From positions 541,501-605,500 of the forward strand of contig NZ_CP021646.1 in NCBI RefSeq assembly GCF_002208135.1: 64,000 bases of DNA, given 5' to 3'. Within the stretch, counting starts at the first letter, position 1. Every line of letters begins with the position of its first letter. This document shows positions 44,068 through 54,653 of this stretch, one piece after another. The translations under genes were made by a program, and so were the position numbers. The notes beneath the pieces are model-generated. The model saw only the letters and a program-made list of their open reading frames with translations, was not told the origin of the DNA and searched no databases. The DNA comes from Pseudoalteromonas piscicida (GTDB taxonomy: Bacteria > Pseudomonadota > Gammaproteobacteria > Enterobacterales > Alteromonadaceae).

Positions 44068-44105
44068 AAATAAAGGCCGAATTTTTCCGGCCTTTATTTA
44101 TTTTT
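44068..44105 (+). terminator. Terminator of the AGCS symporter gene
   Basis: The stem AAATAAAGGCC/GGCCTTTATTT has a 10-base loop and is followed by TTTTTT. It can work on both strands. Confidence 0.88.
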
Positions 44106-44169
44106 GACAAGAAAGTTTAGATGCACCGTCAGTGACGAAGTTATCTAACCTCAATAGGTATATAACTAA

Positions 44170-44781
44170 TTACCAGCCGTCGTAACGCTTTCTACGAGAT
44201 AAAAATAGCGTCAGGATCACACCGATAATAATGCCACTGATCCCGATGATGCCACCGTAAGTGAGCAACTGGTGTTGTTCTTTTTGGACTTTTTGCTGTT
44301 GTGCTAAACGCTCATTTTGTAGCTGCTTTTCAAGCCCTGAAATAGTGTCTTGAAGTGAAGCATTTTCCGCCAGCAGATTGGTATTATTTTGCTGCAGCAT
44401 TGGAAGCTGTTGCTGGGCATCATTTAGCGCTTCTTGGGTTTCTACCAAGGTTTGGTTAACCGTCTCTAATTGCTGCTTTAAACCAGGCTCAGTGGTGACA
44501 AATCTACTCTCTACCCAACCTTCTCTTGCTTTGTCGTCTTTAATTTGGACAAACTCGTCATTAGCGCCACTCAAAATAGTGATTGGCGTCCCAGCATCGA
44601 CAGAACCTAAAATTCGATAATTTTTACTTGGACCTGTGTGCATGAAAATAAAAAGATTGTCACTAATATAGCCGTTTGGTGTTGCCGCGTTTACTGTGCT
44701 ATTTTCGTCTGGCTCTTCGGCCAAGCTTACAAAGCTGGTGAAGAGCAGGCTCGCAATGATAAATTGCTTAAAGTTGAACAT
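44170..44781 (-). CDS. ygiM: SH3 domain membrane protein YgiM
   Basis: This is an SH3b-domain protein anchored by its C-terminus (203 residues from the ATG at 44781). A signal peptide (MFNFKQFIIASLLFTSFVSLAEE) is followed by an SH3 domain (about 35-95: GYISDNLFIFMHTGPSKNYRILGSVDAGTPI, EGWVESRFVTTEPG), a coiled coil (about 98-165) and a TM helix (YGGIIGISGIIIGVILTLF) with an RRKRYDGW tail. This layout is that of E. coli YgiM (TIGR04211). It stands head-to-head with ygiF, as in E. coli. A longer frame from 44907 exists, but the signal peptide fixes 44781. Function is unclear; an envelope role is likely. Confidence 0.88.
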   Translation of the reverse strand: MFNFKQFIIASLLFTSFVSLAEEPDENSTVNAATPNGYISDNLFIFMHTGPSKNYRILGSVDAGTPITILSGANDEFVQIKDDKAREGWVESRFVTTEPGLKQQLETVNQTLVETQEALNDAQQQLPMLQQNNTNLLAENASLQDTISGLEKQLQNERLAQQQKVQKEQHQLLTYGGIIGISGIIIGVILTLFLSRRKRYDGW

Positions 44782-45079
44782 GCGTTGGCCTTTTATTCTT
44801 TGGGTCGTAAAGTTTACAAAATAGTAGGGATTTCGCGGCCTAATAGCAAGGCTTTGTTTATTTTGAATGGCGCGAAATAATTGATTACATAATGAAAATT
44901 GCGGCATTTAACGCAATGATACGATGTTATTAATCCGTTGACGTTCAGCGAAATTAGCCCGACTATCTATTGATTTAGCGCATATTTGGTGCACTTCTCA
45001 TCGGATAAAAAGATTGCAAACTTAGCCTCCTTTGTATATTTTGATCCTCCCTTAGACAAATAGGTAAAACACTGCCCTA
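44782..45079. other. Divergent promoter region between ygiM and ygiF
   Basis: These 298 bases hold the promoters of two divergent genes. I see no operator, RNA gene or repeat. Confidence 0.45.
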
Positions 45080-46600
45080 ATGGACACTGAAATAGAACTG
45101 AAATTTTTGGTTTCAGATAATGAAGTTCCGCTGATCCCTGCACTCATCACACAGTTTGCAAAAACGGTCACTAACAAGCCTGCTAAAAACTTAACTAACG
45201 CCTACTTTGACACGCCAAATCGTGAATTGCGTGCGCTAGATATTGGCCTAAGAACACGTTGTTGCAACGATGAATGCGAGCAAACGATTAAGCTTGCGGG
45301 AGAAGTTGTAGGAGGGTTACATCAACGGCCTGAGTACAATTTACCTATTCAGTCAGGACGTCCTGACTTGTTAGCGTTTGACGCGAATATTTGGCCTCAC
45401 GGCATGCAACTTGAGCCGATCGCAGAAAATATATTCCCGATCTTCAGTACGAATTTCATTCGTCGTACTTGGTTAATCGAAACGGATTCAGGAACCAAAA
45501 TCGAAGTCGTGTTGGATAAAGGGGAAATAGCAGCCCAAGGGAAGATGGAGCCAATCAATGAGCTTGAAATAGAGCTGATTGAGGGAAACAAAGAAGATCT
45601 TTTCTTATTAGCCGATCACCTAATTAAACAAGCTGGTATGCGTTTGGGGCTTTACTCAAAGGCTGCTAGAGGGTATCGCATCGCCGATGATAAGCCTTTA
45701 AAACCAAATAAGTTTATAGGCTTTGTACCGCTAAAATCTCAGGTAACACAAGAGCAAGCGTTAATTGCGACAGTAAGTTATGGTATTCAGTTCGTACAGA
45801 AGCACGAACAGTGCTATTTTAATAAGCCAAGTCTCAAGACGTTAAAGCGCGTTATTGATGGGGTTTCGCTTATTCGTCATGCGTTTTGGTTGTTCGATGA
45901 CATCGTTGATAAAAGCTCGACCGAAAGTATTCGCAACGAGTTAAAATGGTTGTTGTCAGAACTTGCTTGGGTTGAAAATGCAATTCATTTAAAAACCTAT
46001 ACCTCAAAGCGCCATGCTTACCATAAGAAACTTAATCAGTTTCCTGAATTGGCGCAGGTCATTACCGATTTGCAAGATGTTCAGCCGACACCGACGGACA
46101 TTGAAGATCTATTTCATTGCACTCGTTATAACCGCTTAATTCTCTCACTTACTCGCTGGCTTGTTGATAGAGCTTGGCGTAAAAATTGGGATCAAAAAGC
46201 GCTGAGTGCAGCAGAGTTGCCCGTCACAGAAATTGCAAGCCAATTATTTGATAAAGACTGGCAAGAGCTTAAGAACTTACTCCCACAGGATAAGTCGCTT
46301 TCTGAGGGCGACTATTTACATGTGAGAATAAAGTTAGAAAATACGCTACTAAGTGGTAACTGTTTGGGCAAGCTTTACGATAAAGAAGCGCGTAAAGCCT
46401 TTAGAACGCCGTGGATTGATATCGTTTATGGTATTTATGAGCTAGAAACACTGGCGTATTTATATCAGCTCTGCCAAAGCCAAAATTCAGACGAGTTACA
46501 AGAAGTGCAAGCATGGCTTAAGCAAAAATCTGACTTTTTGATCAGTGCCATGGAGCAGAGTCGACAATCTTCCGTGCATAGCGAACCATATTGGTTCTAA
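45080..46600 (+). CDS. ygiF: Inorganic triphosphatase, CYTH-CHAD protein YgiF
   Basis: The 506-residue cytosolic protein has an N-terminal CYTH domain (about 1-205) with the ExExK signature EIELKF (MDTEIELKFLVSD), LRTRCCNDECEQTIKL, EVVLDKGEI and INELEIELIEG. E. coli YgiF with this tunnel fold cleaves inorganic triphosphate. A C-terminal CHAD helical domain (about 225-500) follows, with a histidine- and lysine-rich helix near RHAFWLFDDIVDKSST that in relatives binds polyphosphate. In E. coli glnE follows; here a terminator and an HDOD gene follow instead. Confidence 0.9.
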   Translation: MDTEIELKFLVSDNEVPLIPALITQFAKTVTNKPAKNLTNAYFDTPNRELRALDIGLRTRCCNDECEQTIKLAGEVVGGLHQRPEYNLPIQSGRPDLLAFDANIWPHGMQLEPIAENIFPIFSTNFIRRTWLIETDSGTKIEVVLDKGEIAAQGKMEPINELEIELIEGNKEDLFLLADHLIKQAGMRLGLYSKAARGYRIADDKPLKPNKFIGFVPLKSQVTQEQALIATVSYGIQFVQKHEQCYFNKPSLKTLKRVIDGVSLIRHAFWLFDDIVDKSSTESIRNELKWLLSELAWVENAIHLKTYTSKRHAYHKKLNQFPELAQVITDLQDVQPTPTDIEDLFHCTRYNRLILSLTRWLVDRAWRKNWDQKALSAAELPVTEIASQLFDKDWQELKNLLPQDKSLSEGDYLHVRIKLENTLLSGNCLGKLYDKEARKAFRTPWIDIVYGIYELETLAYLYQLCQSQNSDELQEVQAWLKQKSDFLISAMEQSRQSSVHSEPYWF

Positions 46601-46607
46601 CCAGATT

Positions 46608-46631
46608 AAGCGGGTTTTCCCCCGCTTTTTT
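46608..46631 (+). terminator. Terminator of ygiF
   Basis: The stem AAGCGGG/CCCGCTT is followed by TTTTTT, eight bases after the stop codon. Confidence 0.87.
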
Positions 46632-46709
46632 GTACCACTTCATTACAATCAATACTGCAAATATCAGGCAATGAACTAAACTTGGGTGTATCAATTCTGA
46701 GGTAGCCCA

Positions 46710-47555
46710 ATGATCGATATTGACGATAAAGTGCTGAATGATTTGCGCGGCGGGTTCAACTTACCTGCTAAGCCTGAAATATTGCAAGCCTTACAAAATG
46801 AGTTATCACAACCTGAACCTGATTTATTTAGCGTGGCAGGTATTATTGCGGCTGATGTTGGTGCATCAGCTGCGGTATTAAAGGTAATTAATTCACCTGC
46901 TTATGGCCTTGCCCGTACCATCACAGACATTAAACAAGCCGTGATGTTTTTGGGCGTCACCTGTATTACGCAATTAGTAACAGGGTACCTACTTAAAAAC
47001 GCGTTTGAGCAGTCAAAGTGCTGCATTTCATTGCAGCAGTTTTGGGATAACGCTGCGGATATTTCAAAAGCGGCAATGGTAGTTGGACATTATCTAAAAG
47101 CGTCATTACCCATGGAGAATTTGCAGCTGCTCGGATTGTTTCACGATGCCGGGATCCCAGCGATGGCCGTAAAGTATCCTGATTATGCTGAAGTAATAAA
47201 GCAGTCTGTAGAGCGACCAGAGCAAACGTTGATTTACTACGAGCAGCAAAAGTATCCAGTGCCTCACACTGTGATAGGCTACTTTCTTGCGACGTCTTGG
47301 CACTTACCCAAAGAAATATGTCAGATGATTTTGCGCCACCATGACGTTAGCTATCTTGAAGAACAAAAAAATGCGCAACATATGCAAACTTTTGCGGCAC
47401 TTAAACTGGCTGAAAACCTTTGCTTTGAAGCAAAGCACTTTAGAAGCGCAGCTGATTGGTACCAATTTAAAGATAAGGTGATGATTGAGCTTAATCTGCA
47501 TGAAGATGAGTATCAAAACTTAAAAGATGATGTCGACGAAGTATTTATCGGATAG
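46710..47555 (+). CDS. HDOD domain signalling protein
   Basis: The 281-residue cytosolic protein consists of an HDOD domain (about 15-215: FNLPAKPEILQALQNE, SVAGIIAADVGASAAVLKVINSPAYGL, TDIKQAVMFLGVTCITQLV, LLGLFHDAGIPAMAVKYP, CQMILRHHDVSYL). HDOD is an HD-like fold that usually lacks phosphodiesterase activity and works in signal cascades. The LFHDAG segment keeps an HD pair, and a second histidine set is in RHHD. The stretch after 215 is helical. It is monocistronic and convergent with metK. No partner can be named. Confidence 0.87.
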   Translation: MIDIDDKVLNDLRGGFNLPAKPEILQALQNELSQPEPDLFSVAGIIAADVGASAAVLKVINSPAYGLARTITDIKQAVMFLGVTCITQLVTGYLLKNAFEQSKCCISLQQFWDNAADISKAAMVVGHYLKASLPMENLQLLGLFHDAGIPAMAVKYPDYAEVIKQSVERPEQTLIYYEQQKYPVPHTVIGYFLATSWHLPKEICQMILRHHDVSYLEEQKNAQHMQTFAALKLAENLCFEAKHFRSAADWYQFKDKVMIELNLHEDEYQNLKDDVDEVFIG

Positions 47556-47575
47556 GAAGATTATTCGAGAGCATT

Positions 47576-47603
47576 AAAAAAGGCGCACTAGGCGCCTTTT
47601 TTA
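47576..47603. terminator. Bidirectional terminator between the HDOD gene and metK
   Basis: The stem AAAAAGGCGC/GCGCCTTTTT has a five-base loop with A and T flanks between convergent genes. Confidence 0.9.
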
Positions 47604-47620
47604 CTTTTTGCGGCAGGAGA

Positions 47621-48772
47621 TTATAGGCCTGCAGCTGCACGTAGTGCGTCAGCTTTATCTGTCGCTTCCCAAGGGAACTCTTCACGACCAAAGTGGCCGT
47701 ACGCAGCAGTAGGCTGATAAATTGGACGCTCAAGGTCTAGCATTGTGATAAGACCGTAAGGACGTAAGTCGAAGTGCTCGCGGATAAGCTCGATTAAACG
47801 CGACTCATCAAGCTTAGCTGTACCGAAAGTTTCTACACTGATGGAGGTTGGCTCAGCAACACCGATTGCGTAGGAAACTTGGATCTCACATTTGTCAGCA
47901 AGGCCTGCTGCAACAATGTTCTTTGCAACGTAACGCGCTGCGTAAGCAGCAGAACGGTCAACTTTTGATGGATCTTTACCAGAGAATGCACCACCACCGT
48001 GACGAGCCATACCGCCGTATGTATCTACGATGATTTTACGACCAGTTAGACCACAGTCACCCATAGGACCACCGATAACGAAACGGCCTGTTGGATTGAT
48101 GAAGAACTTAGTTGCTTCAGTGATAAGCTCTGCAGGTAGGGTTGGCTTGATGATAGTTTCCATAACCGCTTCTACGAGATCAGCTTGTGATACAGAATCA
48201 CAGTGCTGCGTAGATAATACGACGGCGTCGATACCTACCGCTTTACCGTTTTCGTACGCGAATGTTACTTGAGACTTAGCGTCTGGACGTAACCAAGGTA
48301 GCGTGCCGTCTTTACGAACTTGTGCTTGGCGCTGAACTAGACGGTGTGAGTAAGTGATAGGCGCAGGCATAAGTACGTCAGTTTCGTTACACGCGTAACC
48401 AAACATTAGACCTTGGTCACCAGCACCTTGTTCTTCTGGACGAGAACGATCAACACCTTGGTTGATATCAGGTGATTGCTTACCAATCGTATTAAGGATT
48501 GCACATGAATCAGCGTCAAAGCCCATGTCAGAATGGGTATAACCAATTTCACGCACGGTCTTACGAGTTAATTCCTCGATATCAACCCAAGCGCTAGTTG
48601 TGATTTCACCACCAACCATAACCATACCGGTTTTAACGTAAGTTTCACACGCAACACGTGCTTTTGGATCTTGCTCAAGGATGGCATCTAGAACCGCATC
48701 AGAAATCTGATCGGCGATTTTATCTGGATGGCCCTCAGAAACAGATTCAGAAGTAAATAAATGTTTAGCCAT
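47621..48772 (-). CDS. metK: S-adenosylmethionine synthetase
   Basis: The enzyme makes S-adenosylmethionine from ATP and methionine, releasing phosphate and pyrophosphate. The 383 residues from [19 protein letters not shown] match E. coli MetK in length. Conserved segments are the methionine loop [16 protein letters not shown], the ATP site [24 protein letters not shown] and [26 protein letters not shown] at 48787 would add five residues, but the ATG at 48772 gives the usual N-terminus. A MetJ-box-like pair lies about 105 bases upstream. The C-terminus ends [10 protein letters not shown]. Confidence 0.96.
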   Translation of the reverse strand: MAKHLFTSESVSEGHPDKIADQISDAVLDAILEQDPKARVACETYVKTGMVMVGGEITTSAWVDIEELTRKTVREIGYTHSDMGFDADSCAILNTIGKQSPDINQGVDRSRPEEQGAGDQGLMFGYACNETDVLMPAPITYSHRLVQRQAQVRKDGTLPWLRPDAKSQVTFAYENGKAVGIDAVVLSTQHCDSVSQADLVEAVMETIIKPTLPAELITEATKFFINPTGRFVIGGPMGDCGLTGRKIIVDTYGGMARHGGGAFSGKDPSKVDRSAAYAARYVAKNIVAAGLADKCEIQVSYAIGVAEPTSISVETFGTAKLDESRLIELIREHFDLRPYGLITMLDLERPIYQPTAAYGHFGREEFPWEATDKADALRAAAGL

Positions 48773-48874
48773 TGTATTTATGCTCACAAATATTGCGCTT
48801 CACAAACATCAGGGACAGCGCGAAAAATTAAGGGGCGTATTCTAACCAAAAAACCTAGGCATTGACTAGTTATT

Positions 48875-48890
48875 TTACGCCTAGACGTCC
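48875..48890. promoter_or_regulatory. Candidate MetJ operator between metK and tkt
   Basis: Two adjacent octamers, TTACGCCT and AGACGTCC, match the MetJ box AGACGTCT at 5 and 7 of 8 positions. MetJ binds tandem boxes and represses metK in gammaproteobacteria when S-adenosylmethionine is plentiful. The site lies about 105 bases before the metK start, in the intergenic region with tkt. Confidence 0.6.
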
Positions 48891-49032
48891 AAAATTGTGC
48901 AAACTTTTTTAATGGTCGGAAAAAGTCCGTCTGTACCCGTTTTTTTATGACCTTTGCCGTTGCAGTTAGCCATATAAATAAGTAAGAATGGGCTCAAACC
49001 CCCGCGAAACACATTTAAAGGTAGGAGAATTC

Positions 49033-51027
49033 ATGCCATCTCGCAAAGAACTTGCTAATGCAATTCGCGTTCTTTCCATGGACGCTGTACAAAAGGCCAA
49101 GTCTGGCCACCCAGGAGCCCCTATGGGCATGGCAGACATCGCAGAAGTACTTTGGCGCGATTTTTTAAAGCACAACCCAAGTAATCCTGAGTGGTTCGAC
49201 AGAGATCGCTTTGTATTATCAAACGGTCACGGCTCGATGTTAATTTATTCACTGTTGCATTTGTCGGGTTATGACTTATCAATTGATGACATCAAAAACT
49301 TCCGTCAGCTACATTCAAAAACACCAGGCCACCCAGAATATGGTTATGCGCCAGGTATCGAAACTACCACAGGCCCATTGGGTCAGGGTATTACTAATGC
49401 GGTAGGTATGGCGATTGCTGAAAAAGCATTGGCTGCGCAGTTTAACCGTGAAGATTACGACATCGTTAATCACTGTACCTATGCATTCTTAGGTGATGGT
49501 TGTTTGATGGAAGGTATCTCTCACGAAGCTTGTTCACTTGCGGGCACCCTTGGCCTTGGCAAACTGATTGCATTTTGGGATGACAACGGCATTTCAATCG
49601 ATGGTGAAGTTGAAGGTTGGTTTAGCGACGATACACCAAAACGTTTTGAGTCTTATGGCTGGCATGTTATTGCAGGCGTTGATGGTCACGACAGCACCGC
49701 GATTAAAGCAGCTATCGAAGCGGCGCAAGCTGAATCTGACAAGCCAACACTTATCTGTTGTAAAACGGTTATCGGTTATGGTTCACCAAACAAATCAGGT
49801 AGCCATGACTGTCACGGCGCACCGCTAGGTGATGATGAAATCAAAGCAGCACGTGAATTCCTAGGGTGGGAGCACGGCGCGTTTGAAATTCCAGAAGATG
49901 TGTACGCTAAATGGGACGCAACAGCACGTGGTCAAAATCAACAAAGCGACTGGTTGATTAAGTTCACTGAATACCAAATGCATTACCCTGAGCTTGCTGC
50001 TGAATTTGAGCGACGTATGAAAGGCGAGCTTCCTGCAGACTGGTCTGAGAAAACAGAAGCGTATATCGCAGAGCTTCAAGCTAACCCTGCAAACCCAGCA
50101 ACACGTAAAGCATCACAAAACGCACTGAATGCTTATGGTCCAATTCTACCTGAGTTTATGGGTGGCTCTGCTGACCTTGCCGGTTCTAACTTAACGCTTT
50201 GGGATCAATCTAAAGGCTTAACGGCAGAAGATGCTGCGGGTAACTATATCTTCTACGGTGTGCGTGAGTTCGGCATGTCTGCCATCATGAATGGTATTGC
50301 GTTACATAGAGGTTTTATTCCTTACGGTGCGACATTCCTAATGTTTATGGAATACGCGCGTAACGCCGTACGTATGGCAGCATTGATGAAGCAAAGAAGC
50401 ATCTTTGTGTATACTCACGATTCAATTGGTCTTGGTGAAGATGGTCCAACACACCAACCTGTAGAACAAATGGCGAATTTACGTACTACGCCAAACCTTG
50501 CTAGCTGGCGTCCATGTGACCAAGTAGAATCAGCTGTGGCCTGGCAACAAGCCGTTGAACGCGCTGATGGCCCATCTGCACTTGTATTTACCCGTCAAGG
50601 CCTCGCGCAGCAGCCACGTACAGCTGAGCAAGTTGCTGCGATTAAACAAGGTGGTTATGTCCTATCTTGTGACGGTAAACCTGAAATCATCCTTATTGCC
50701 ACGGGTTCTGAAGTGCAACTTGCGGTTGAGTCTGCGGATAAGCTTCGTGCAGAAGGTAAAAAAGTACGTGTTGTGTCTATGCCTTCAACGGACATTTTTG
50801 ATGCACAATCTCCAGAATACAAAGAAAGCGTACTGCCAAGCTCAGTAACGCGTCGCGTCGCTATCGAAGCAGGTATAGAGGACTTCTGGTACAAATATGT
50901 GGGCCTAAATGGCGCTATCGTTGGTATGACAACGTTTGGTGAGTCAGCGCCTGCTGATGAGCTATTCAAGCTATTCGGCTTTACCGTAGAAAATATTGTT
51001 GAGAAGGCAAACGCATTGTTTGCATAA
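49033..51027 (+). CDS. tkt: Transketolase
   Basis: This thiamine-diphosphate enzyme of the pentose-phosphate pathway moves two-carbon units between sugar phosphates. The 664 residues begin [41 protein letters not shown]. The ThDP and metal site is [32 protein letters not shown], and HDCHGAPLG is the substrate loop. Pyrimidine domain motifs are [14 protein letters not shown] and [18 protein letters not shown], and a C-terminal domain follows. AGGAGAATTC before 49033 is a good ribosome site; a longer frame from 48988 has none. It is divergent from metK. In E. coli tktA lies near metK too. Confidence 0.96.
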   Translation: MPSRKELANAIRVLSMDAVQKAKSGHPGAPMGMADIAEVLWRDFLKHNPSNPEWFDRDRFVLSNGHGSMLIYSLLHLSGYDLSIDDIKNFRQLHSKTPGHPEYGYAPGIETTTGPLGQGITNAVGMAIAEKALAAQFNREDYDIVNHCTYAFLGDGCLMEGISHEACSLAGTLGLGKLIAFWDDNGISIDGEVEGWFSDDTPKRFESYGWHVIAGVDGHDSTAIKAAIEAAQAESDKPTLICCKTVIGYGSPNKSGSHDCHGAPLGDDEIKAAREFLGWEHGAFEIPEDVYAKWDATARGQNQQSDWLIKFTEYQMHYPELAAEFERRMKGELPADWSEKTEAYIAELQANPANPATRKASQNALNAYGPILPEFMGGSADLAGSNLTLWDQSKGLTAEDAAGNYIFYGVREFGMSAIMNGIALHRGFIPYGATFLMFMEYARNAVRMAALMKQRSIFVYTHDSIGLGEDGPTHQPVEQMANLRTTPNLASWRPCDQVESAVAWQQAVERADGPSALVFTRQGLAQQPRTAEQVAAIKQGGYVLSCDGKPEIILIATGSEVQLAVESADKLRAEGKKVRVVSMPSTDIFDAQSPEYKESVLPSSVTRRVAIEAGIEDFWYKYVGLNGAIVGMTTFGESAPADELFKLFGFTVENIVEKANALFA

Positions 51028-51042
51028 TCAAAGAACAGAGAC

Positions 51043-51072
51043 AAAAAACCCATGCCATGCATGGGTTTTTTT
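51043..51072. terminator. Terminator after tkt
   Basis: The stem AAAAAACCCATG/CATGGGTTTTTT is symmetric and serves tkt and probably the convergent chemoreceptor gene. Confidence 0.88.
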
Positions 51073-51117
51073 ATGCTTCGTGGTTTTGCTAAATCACTAA
51101 AAGCTAAGTTTAGATAG

Positions 51118-53133
51118 TTAAACTTTAAACTGCTCTACAGATAAGCGTAACTCTTCAGCGAGTTTAGCGACCTCAGAGCTGGAGATTGAGGTTTGGCTCG
51201 CGCCTTCAGCCGTTTGCTCTGCGATTGTTACAATCGATTCCAAACGTTCACTAATTTCCTGTGCTACTTGCTGTTGCTCATTTGCAGCGTTTGCAATCTC
51301 TTCACTCACATCATGGGCTTGAGAAACGGCAGCAGTGATAGAGTTTAGTGCTTCATTAGCTCGGTCGCTCTGAGTTACGCACGACTCCGCCTGCTGTTTG
51401 CCTTTCGACATTGCGCCTACGGCTTCTTCGGCACCAGCTTGTAAGGATTCAATCATTGCTTGAATTTCTTGAGTCGACTCTTGAGTCTTGCTTGCGAGCG
51501 AGCGTACTTCGTCTGCGACCACAGCGAAGCCACGACCTTGTTCACCAGCACGTGCGGCTTCGATTGCAGCGTTTAGTGCAAGGAGGTTAGTCTGCTCGGC
51601 AATGCCACGGATAACATCCAAAATACTACCTATCGACGCGCTGTCTTGATGTAGTTTGTTAATCACGCGAGATGCTTCATCCACCTCTCTTGCGAGTTGC
51701 TCAATAGTGTGTTTGTTCTCATGTGAGATACCTTTTACACGCTCAGCTTCTTTATCCGCATTTTTAATTTCTTGTAATGCTTGATGCGCGCTGTTGCTTA
51801 CACCGTGAGACGTGCTACTCATCTCAGTTGTAGCAGTAGCGGCTTGCTCTACTTGTGCCTGCTGATTCTTAATTGCTTGGCTTGACTCTGTTGTGATAGT
51901 CGATGTTTCTTCGGACGCTGCAGCAAGCTGTGTCGAACGAGAAATAATGCCAGTGATAAGCTCACGTAAGCTAGAGATCAGGGTGTTACAGCTTTTAGAT
52001 AGCTCGCCAAACTCATCTTTTGCCGTGTCATCTAAGCGCTGTGTCATATCGCCACTTGCGACAATGTTTAAGACTCGATTCACTTCCGATAATGGTTTAG
52101 TGATACGGCTAACGGTAATGTAAGCAACACCAACGGCCATTAGAGTCGCTACTATCATCCCAATCCAAGTCCATAAGTTTGCAGTACCTACATCGGCACG
52201 TACACCTTGTTGTAAGTTAAAGGCGACTTGGCTCGCTTCAGAGAGTAAATCATCTAGCTGAGATAGGGCGGCTTTTGTGGTTTTCTCGGCGTCGGCTAGT
52301 TCTTTACGTGTTTCGGCTAATGCATTGATCAAGCGTTTTTGATTTTCCGCGATACTATTGTTGCCGCTGACCGCACCTTTTAAGTTGGTGTAATAGCCTT
52401 CGAGATCAGCAAACAAACTGCTATCAAGCGCGCTAACGGGGCCACGCATTAAGTCGATATTACGACCAAGCTCTTCAACGAGGTAGCTTTGATCTCTACT
52501 CACGATTTCCAGCGTATTGATGTCTTCAACTGTGACAATATCGTTGGCACTGGTCACTACAGAAGAAAAATTATTTTCTAAATTATTTGCTGCTTGAAAA
52601 GCTCGTTTGTCAGTATCTTCTAAGCCATCCAAATCGATGATATCAACCGTCACCATAGTTGCATCTTCTGCGGCAACATCGATAGTTGACAACTGCTCTT
52701 TTAATTTGTCTCTTAGCGAAAGCTCAGATGTTTTCTCGTTTAATAGGCTGTTCATGGCTTTTACGAAAGCATCATAACTTTTGCCAACATCTCGGCTGCT
52801 TGAGGCTAGTTTATTATTGGTAGCAACGACCTGTTGCAACTCTGAATAGGTTTTGTCAAAGATCTTCTGGCGCTCTACAAATTGCTGTTTGAGCGTCGCC
52901 AGTTCAGTCTCTGAACGCGCATAAAAACTTCCCTGAGCCATTTTGCTCATTAAAGTAAACTCTACTTGTAGTGCAGAGCTTTTAGAGAGTGCAGGTAAAG
53001 AAAGGTTGTTTACCTGCTGAGTTGAGTTGTCAATGTTCGCAATTCTTAATAAAGAATTGCCCCCGATAAGAAGAAGCAACAAGGTAATGGTAATAAAACC
53101 ACCCCAAATACGTTGGCTAACAGTCAAATTCAT
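51118..53133 (-). CDS. Methyl-accepting chemotaxis protein
   Basis: The 671-residue membrane chemoreceptor has TM1 near residues 8-30 and a helical periplasmic domain (about 35-315) with long coiled-coil-like helices, resembling HBM/helical-bundle sensors. TM2 is [23 protein letters not shown], followed by HAMP ([24 protein letters not shown]) and a cytoplasmic signalling domain. The hairpin tip is [37 protein letters not shown], the invariant CheA/CheW contact. It lacks the NWETF-type receptor tail. The start at 53133 has a TAGGAC ribosome site; a TTG nine codons upstream is less likely. The ligand is unknown. No other che genes are nearby. Confidence 0.94.
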   Translation of the reverse strand: MNLTVSQRIWGGFITITLLLLLIGGNSLLRIANIDNSTQQVNNLSLPALSKSSALQVEFTLMSKMAQGSFYARSETELATLKQQFVERQKIFDKTYSELQQVVATNNKLASSSRDVGKSYDAFVKAMNSLLNEKTSELSLRDKLKEQLSTIDVAAEDATMVTVDIIDLDGLEDTDKRAFQAANNLENNFSSVVTSANDIVTVEDINTLEIVSRDQSYLVEELGRNIDLMRGPVSALDSSLFADLEGYYTNLKGAVSGNNSIAENQKRLINALAETRKELADAEKTTKAALSQLDDLLSEASQVAFNLQQGVRADVGTANLWTWIGMIVATLMAVGVAYITVSRITKPLSEVNRVLNIVASGDMTQRLDDTAKDEFGELSKSCNTLISSLRELITGIISRSTQLAAASEETSTITTESSQAIKNQQAQVEQAATATTEMSSTSHGVSNSAHQALQEIKNADKEAERVKGISHENKHTIEQLAREVDEASRVINKLHQDSASIGSILDVIRGIAEQTNLLALNAAIEAARAGEQGRGFAVVADEVRSLASKTQESTQEIQAMIESLQAGAEEAVGAMSKGKQQAESCVTQSDRANEALNSITAAVSQAHDVSEEIANAANEQQQVAQEISERLESIVTIAEQTAEGASQTSISSSEVAKLAEELRLSVEQFKV

Positions 53134-53367
53134 AGCTGTCCTACAAAATTTACAATGCAATACGGATACTTATCGGATTTATTGCGGATAAGTTAAGTAT
53201 TTTATAGCAGATGTGACAGAAAATTTCAGTAAAAAAGGTCGGATTACAAAAAATAGCAGCTCAACGGATGAAAAGTATAAGCTTAACGCTTTCTTCGACT
53301 TTAGCTTAGTTTTCTAAAAGTTAAAGTAAGTGCTTACCTTGGAGTCGATTTAGGTAAATTAAATGGA

Positions 53368-54165
53368 TTAACTGTGTTGGTACTTTTCGCCACTGTCGAT
53401 ATTTATCATCGTCATAGGGCCTCCCCACACGCAGCCGGTATCGAGGGCGATAATATTGTTCCTGTTTGTTTCGCCTTCTAAAGCAGCCCAGTGGCCGAAA
53501 AGTAGGGTAGTGTCGGCTGGAGTGTTGCTAAGCTCAAACCATGGAGTGAGACCTGCAGCATCTTTTAGCCCAGACTTGTTCTTAAGGTCCAGTTCGCCAC
53601 TTTGTTTTAGAAAGCGCATTCGAGTGAATACGTTAACAATAGCTTTAAACTTATCTTTTTCACTGAGCTTGTCGAGCTCAAGCCCCGGGTCAGAGCCGTA
53701 CATATTCGCGTAAAACTCAGGGGCTGTTGCTGATTGATAAATGGCTTCGGCAAAGCGTGCATATTCTAGCGCTTGTGTAATATTCCAACTTGGATGAATG
53801 CCAGCATGAGAAATAAAAGTTTGCTGCGCTTCAAGCCAAATAGCGAGGGGTTGTGCACGCAACAAGTCAGCATATTTGTGGCACTTAGGACTGGCAAAAA
53901 CAGCGTCTAATTTATCTTTCGGGTTCGGAGTCATTGCTAAAGCAAGGCATGCTAAAAAGTGGAGGTCGTGGTTACCGAGTGTGATACTAACGGAGTCAGC
54001 GTGTTGATAGAGGAACTCTAAGCAAGCAAGCGAATCCGGTCCTCTCGCAATAATATCACCGACAAAGTATAAATGGTCTTGGCTTGGATTAAAGTCGACT
54101 TGATCGAGTAATCCGATGAGTGGAGTGAAGCAACCTTGCAAGTCTCCAATTGCGTACTTTGCCAT
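53368..54165 (-). CDS. apaH: Symmetrical bis(5'-nucleosyl)-tetraphosphatase ApaH
   Basis: This calcineurin-type phosphoesterase splits Ap4A to two ADP and in E. coli also removes Np4 caps from RNA. The 265 residues carry the metal motifs GDLQGC (8-13), GDIIARGPDS (37-46), GNHDLHFL (about 65-72) and later HAG and HWAAL. The opening MAKYAIGDLQGCFTPL is diagnostic. It ends the lptD-surA-pdxA-rsmA-apaG-apaH operon, about 100 bases after apaG. E. coli has the same order. Confidence 0.96.
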   Translation of the reverse strand: MAKYAIGDLQGCFTPLIGLLDQVDFNPSQDHLYFVGDIIARGPDSLACLEFLYQHADSVSITLGNHDLHFLACLALAMTPNPKDKLDAVFASPKCHKYADLLRAQPLAIWLEAQQTFISHAGIHPSWNITQALEYARFAEAIYQSATAPEFYANMYGSDPGLELDKLSEKDKFKAIVNVFTRMRFLKQSGELDLKNKSGLKDAAGLTPWFELSNTPADTTLLFGHWAALEGETNRNNIIALDTGCVWGGPMTMINIDSGEKYQHS

Positions 54166-54263
54166 TTATTACCTTTTGATCTTTGTATAACTAACTGTTT
54201 TATTTTGATTTCTAGATGTATGAGGATCGCGGGGTAACCCGCGCCTACAGAACAAAAACTGTC

Positions 54264-54653
54264 TTAGTGCAAGATATTTGGGCAGGAGAGTCTAAATACG
54301 TTGATTGGCGTTTTAAACTCAGTGCCAAATTCATTACGCATTAAATAATACCCTTCCATCGTACCTACTGGGGTATCGAGCACCGCGCCGCTAGTGTACT
54401 TATAGCTCTCACCTGGGCGAATGGTGGGCTGCTCACCAACGACACCTTCACCTTCGACTTCGGTCTCTTTGCCATTAGCATCGGTAATGAGCCAATAGCG
54501 GCTATGAAGCTTAGCATTGCATAAGCTATGGTTTTTAATGGTTATTGTGTAGGCAAACACATATTTGTCCTTTTCAGGCTGTGATTGCGCTTCAACGTAA
54601 AAGGTCTCCACCGATACTTTGATCGGTGAGCCAATATTAGTTTGAGTTGTCAT
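54264..54653 (-). CDS. apaG: ApaG (CorD-like) protein
   Basis: The 129-residue beta-sandwich protein has the DUF525/ApaG motifs [65 protein letters not shown], and a Ser-rich C-terminal strand. Members bind phosphate-like ligands; in bacteria the role is not settled. The start ATG at 54653 lies 17 bases inside rsmA, so translation is coupled. A seven-residue longer start at 54674 is less likely because TTGGAT precedes 54653. The position between rsmA and apaH is conserved. Confidence 0.93.
   Translation of the reverse strand: MTTQTNIGSPIKVSVETFYVEAQSQPEKDKYVFAYTITIKNHSLCNAKLHSRYWLITDANGKETEVEGEGVVGEQPTIRPGESYKYTSGAVLDTPVGTMEGYYLMRNEFGTEFKTPINVFRLSCPNILH

Noticed and set aside
48773..48787. 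GTG at 48787 as the start of metK
   Set aside because: MetK proteins begin with the [14 protein letters not shown] sequence encoded from the ATG at 48772.
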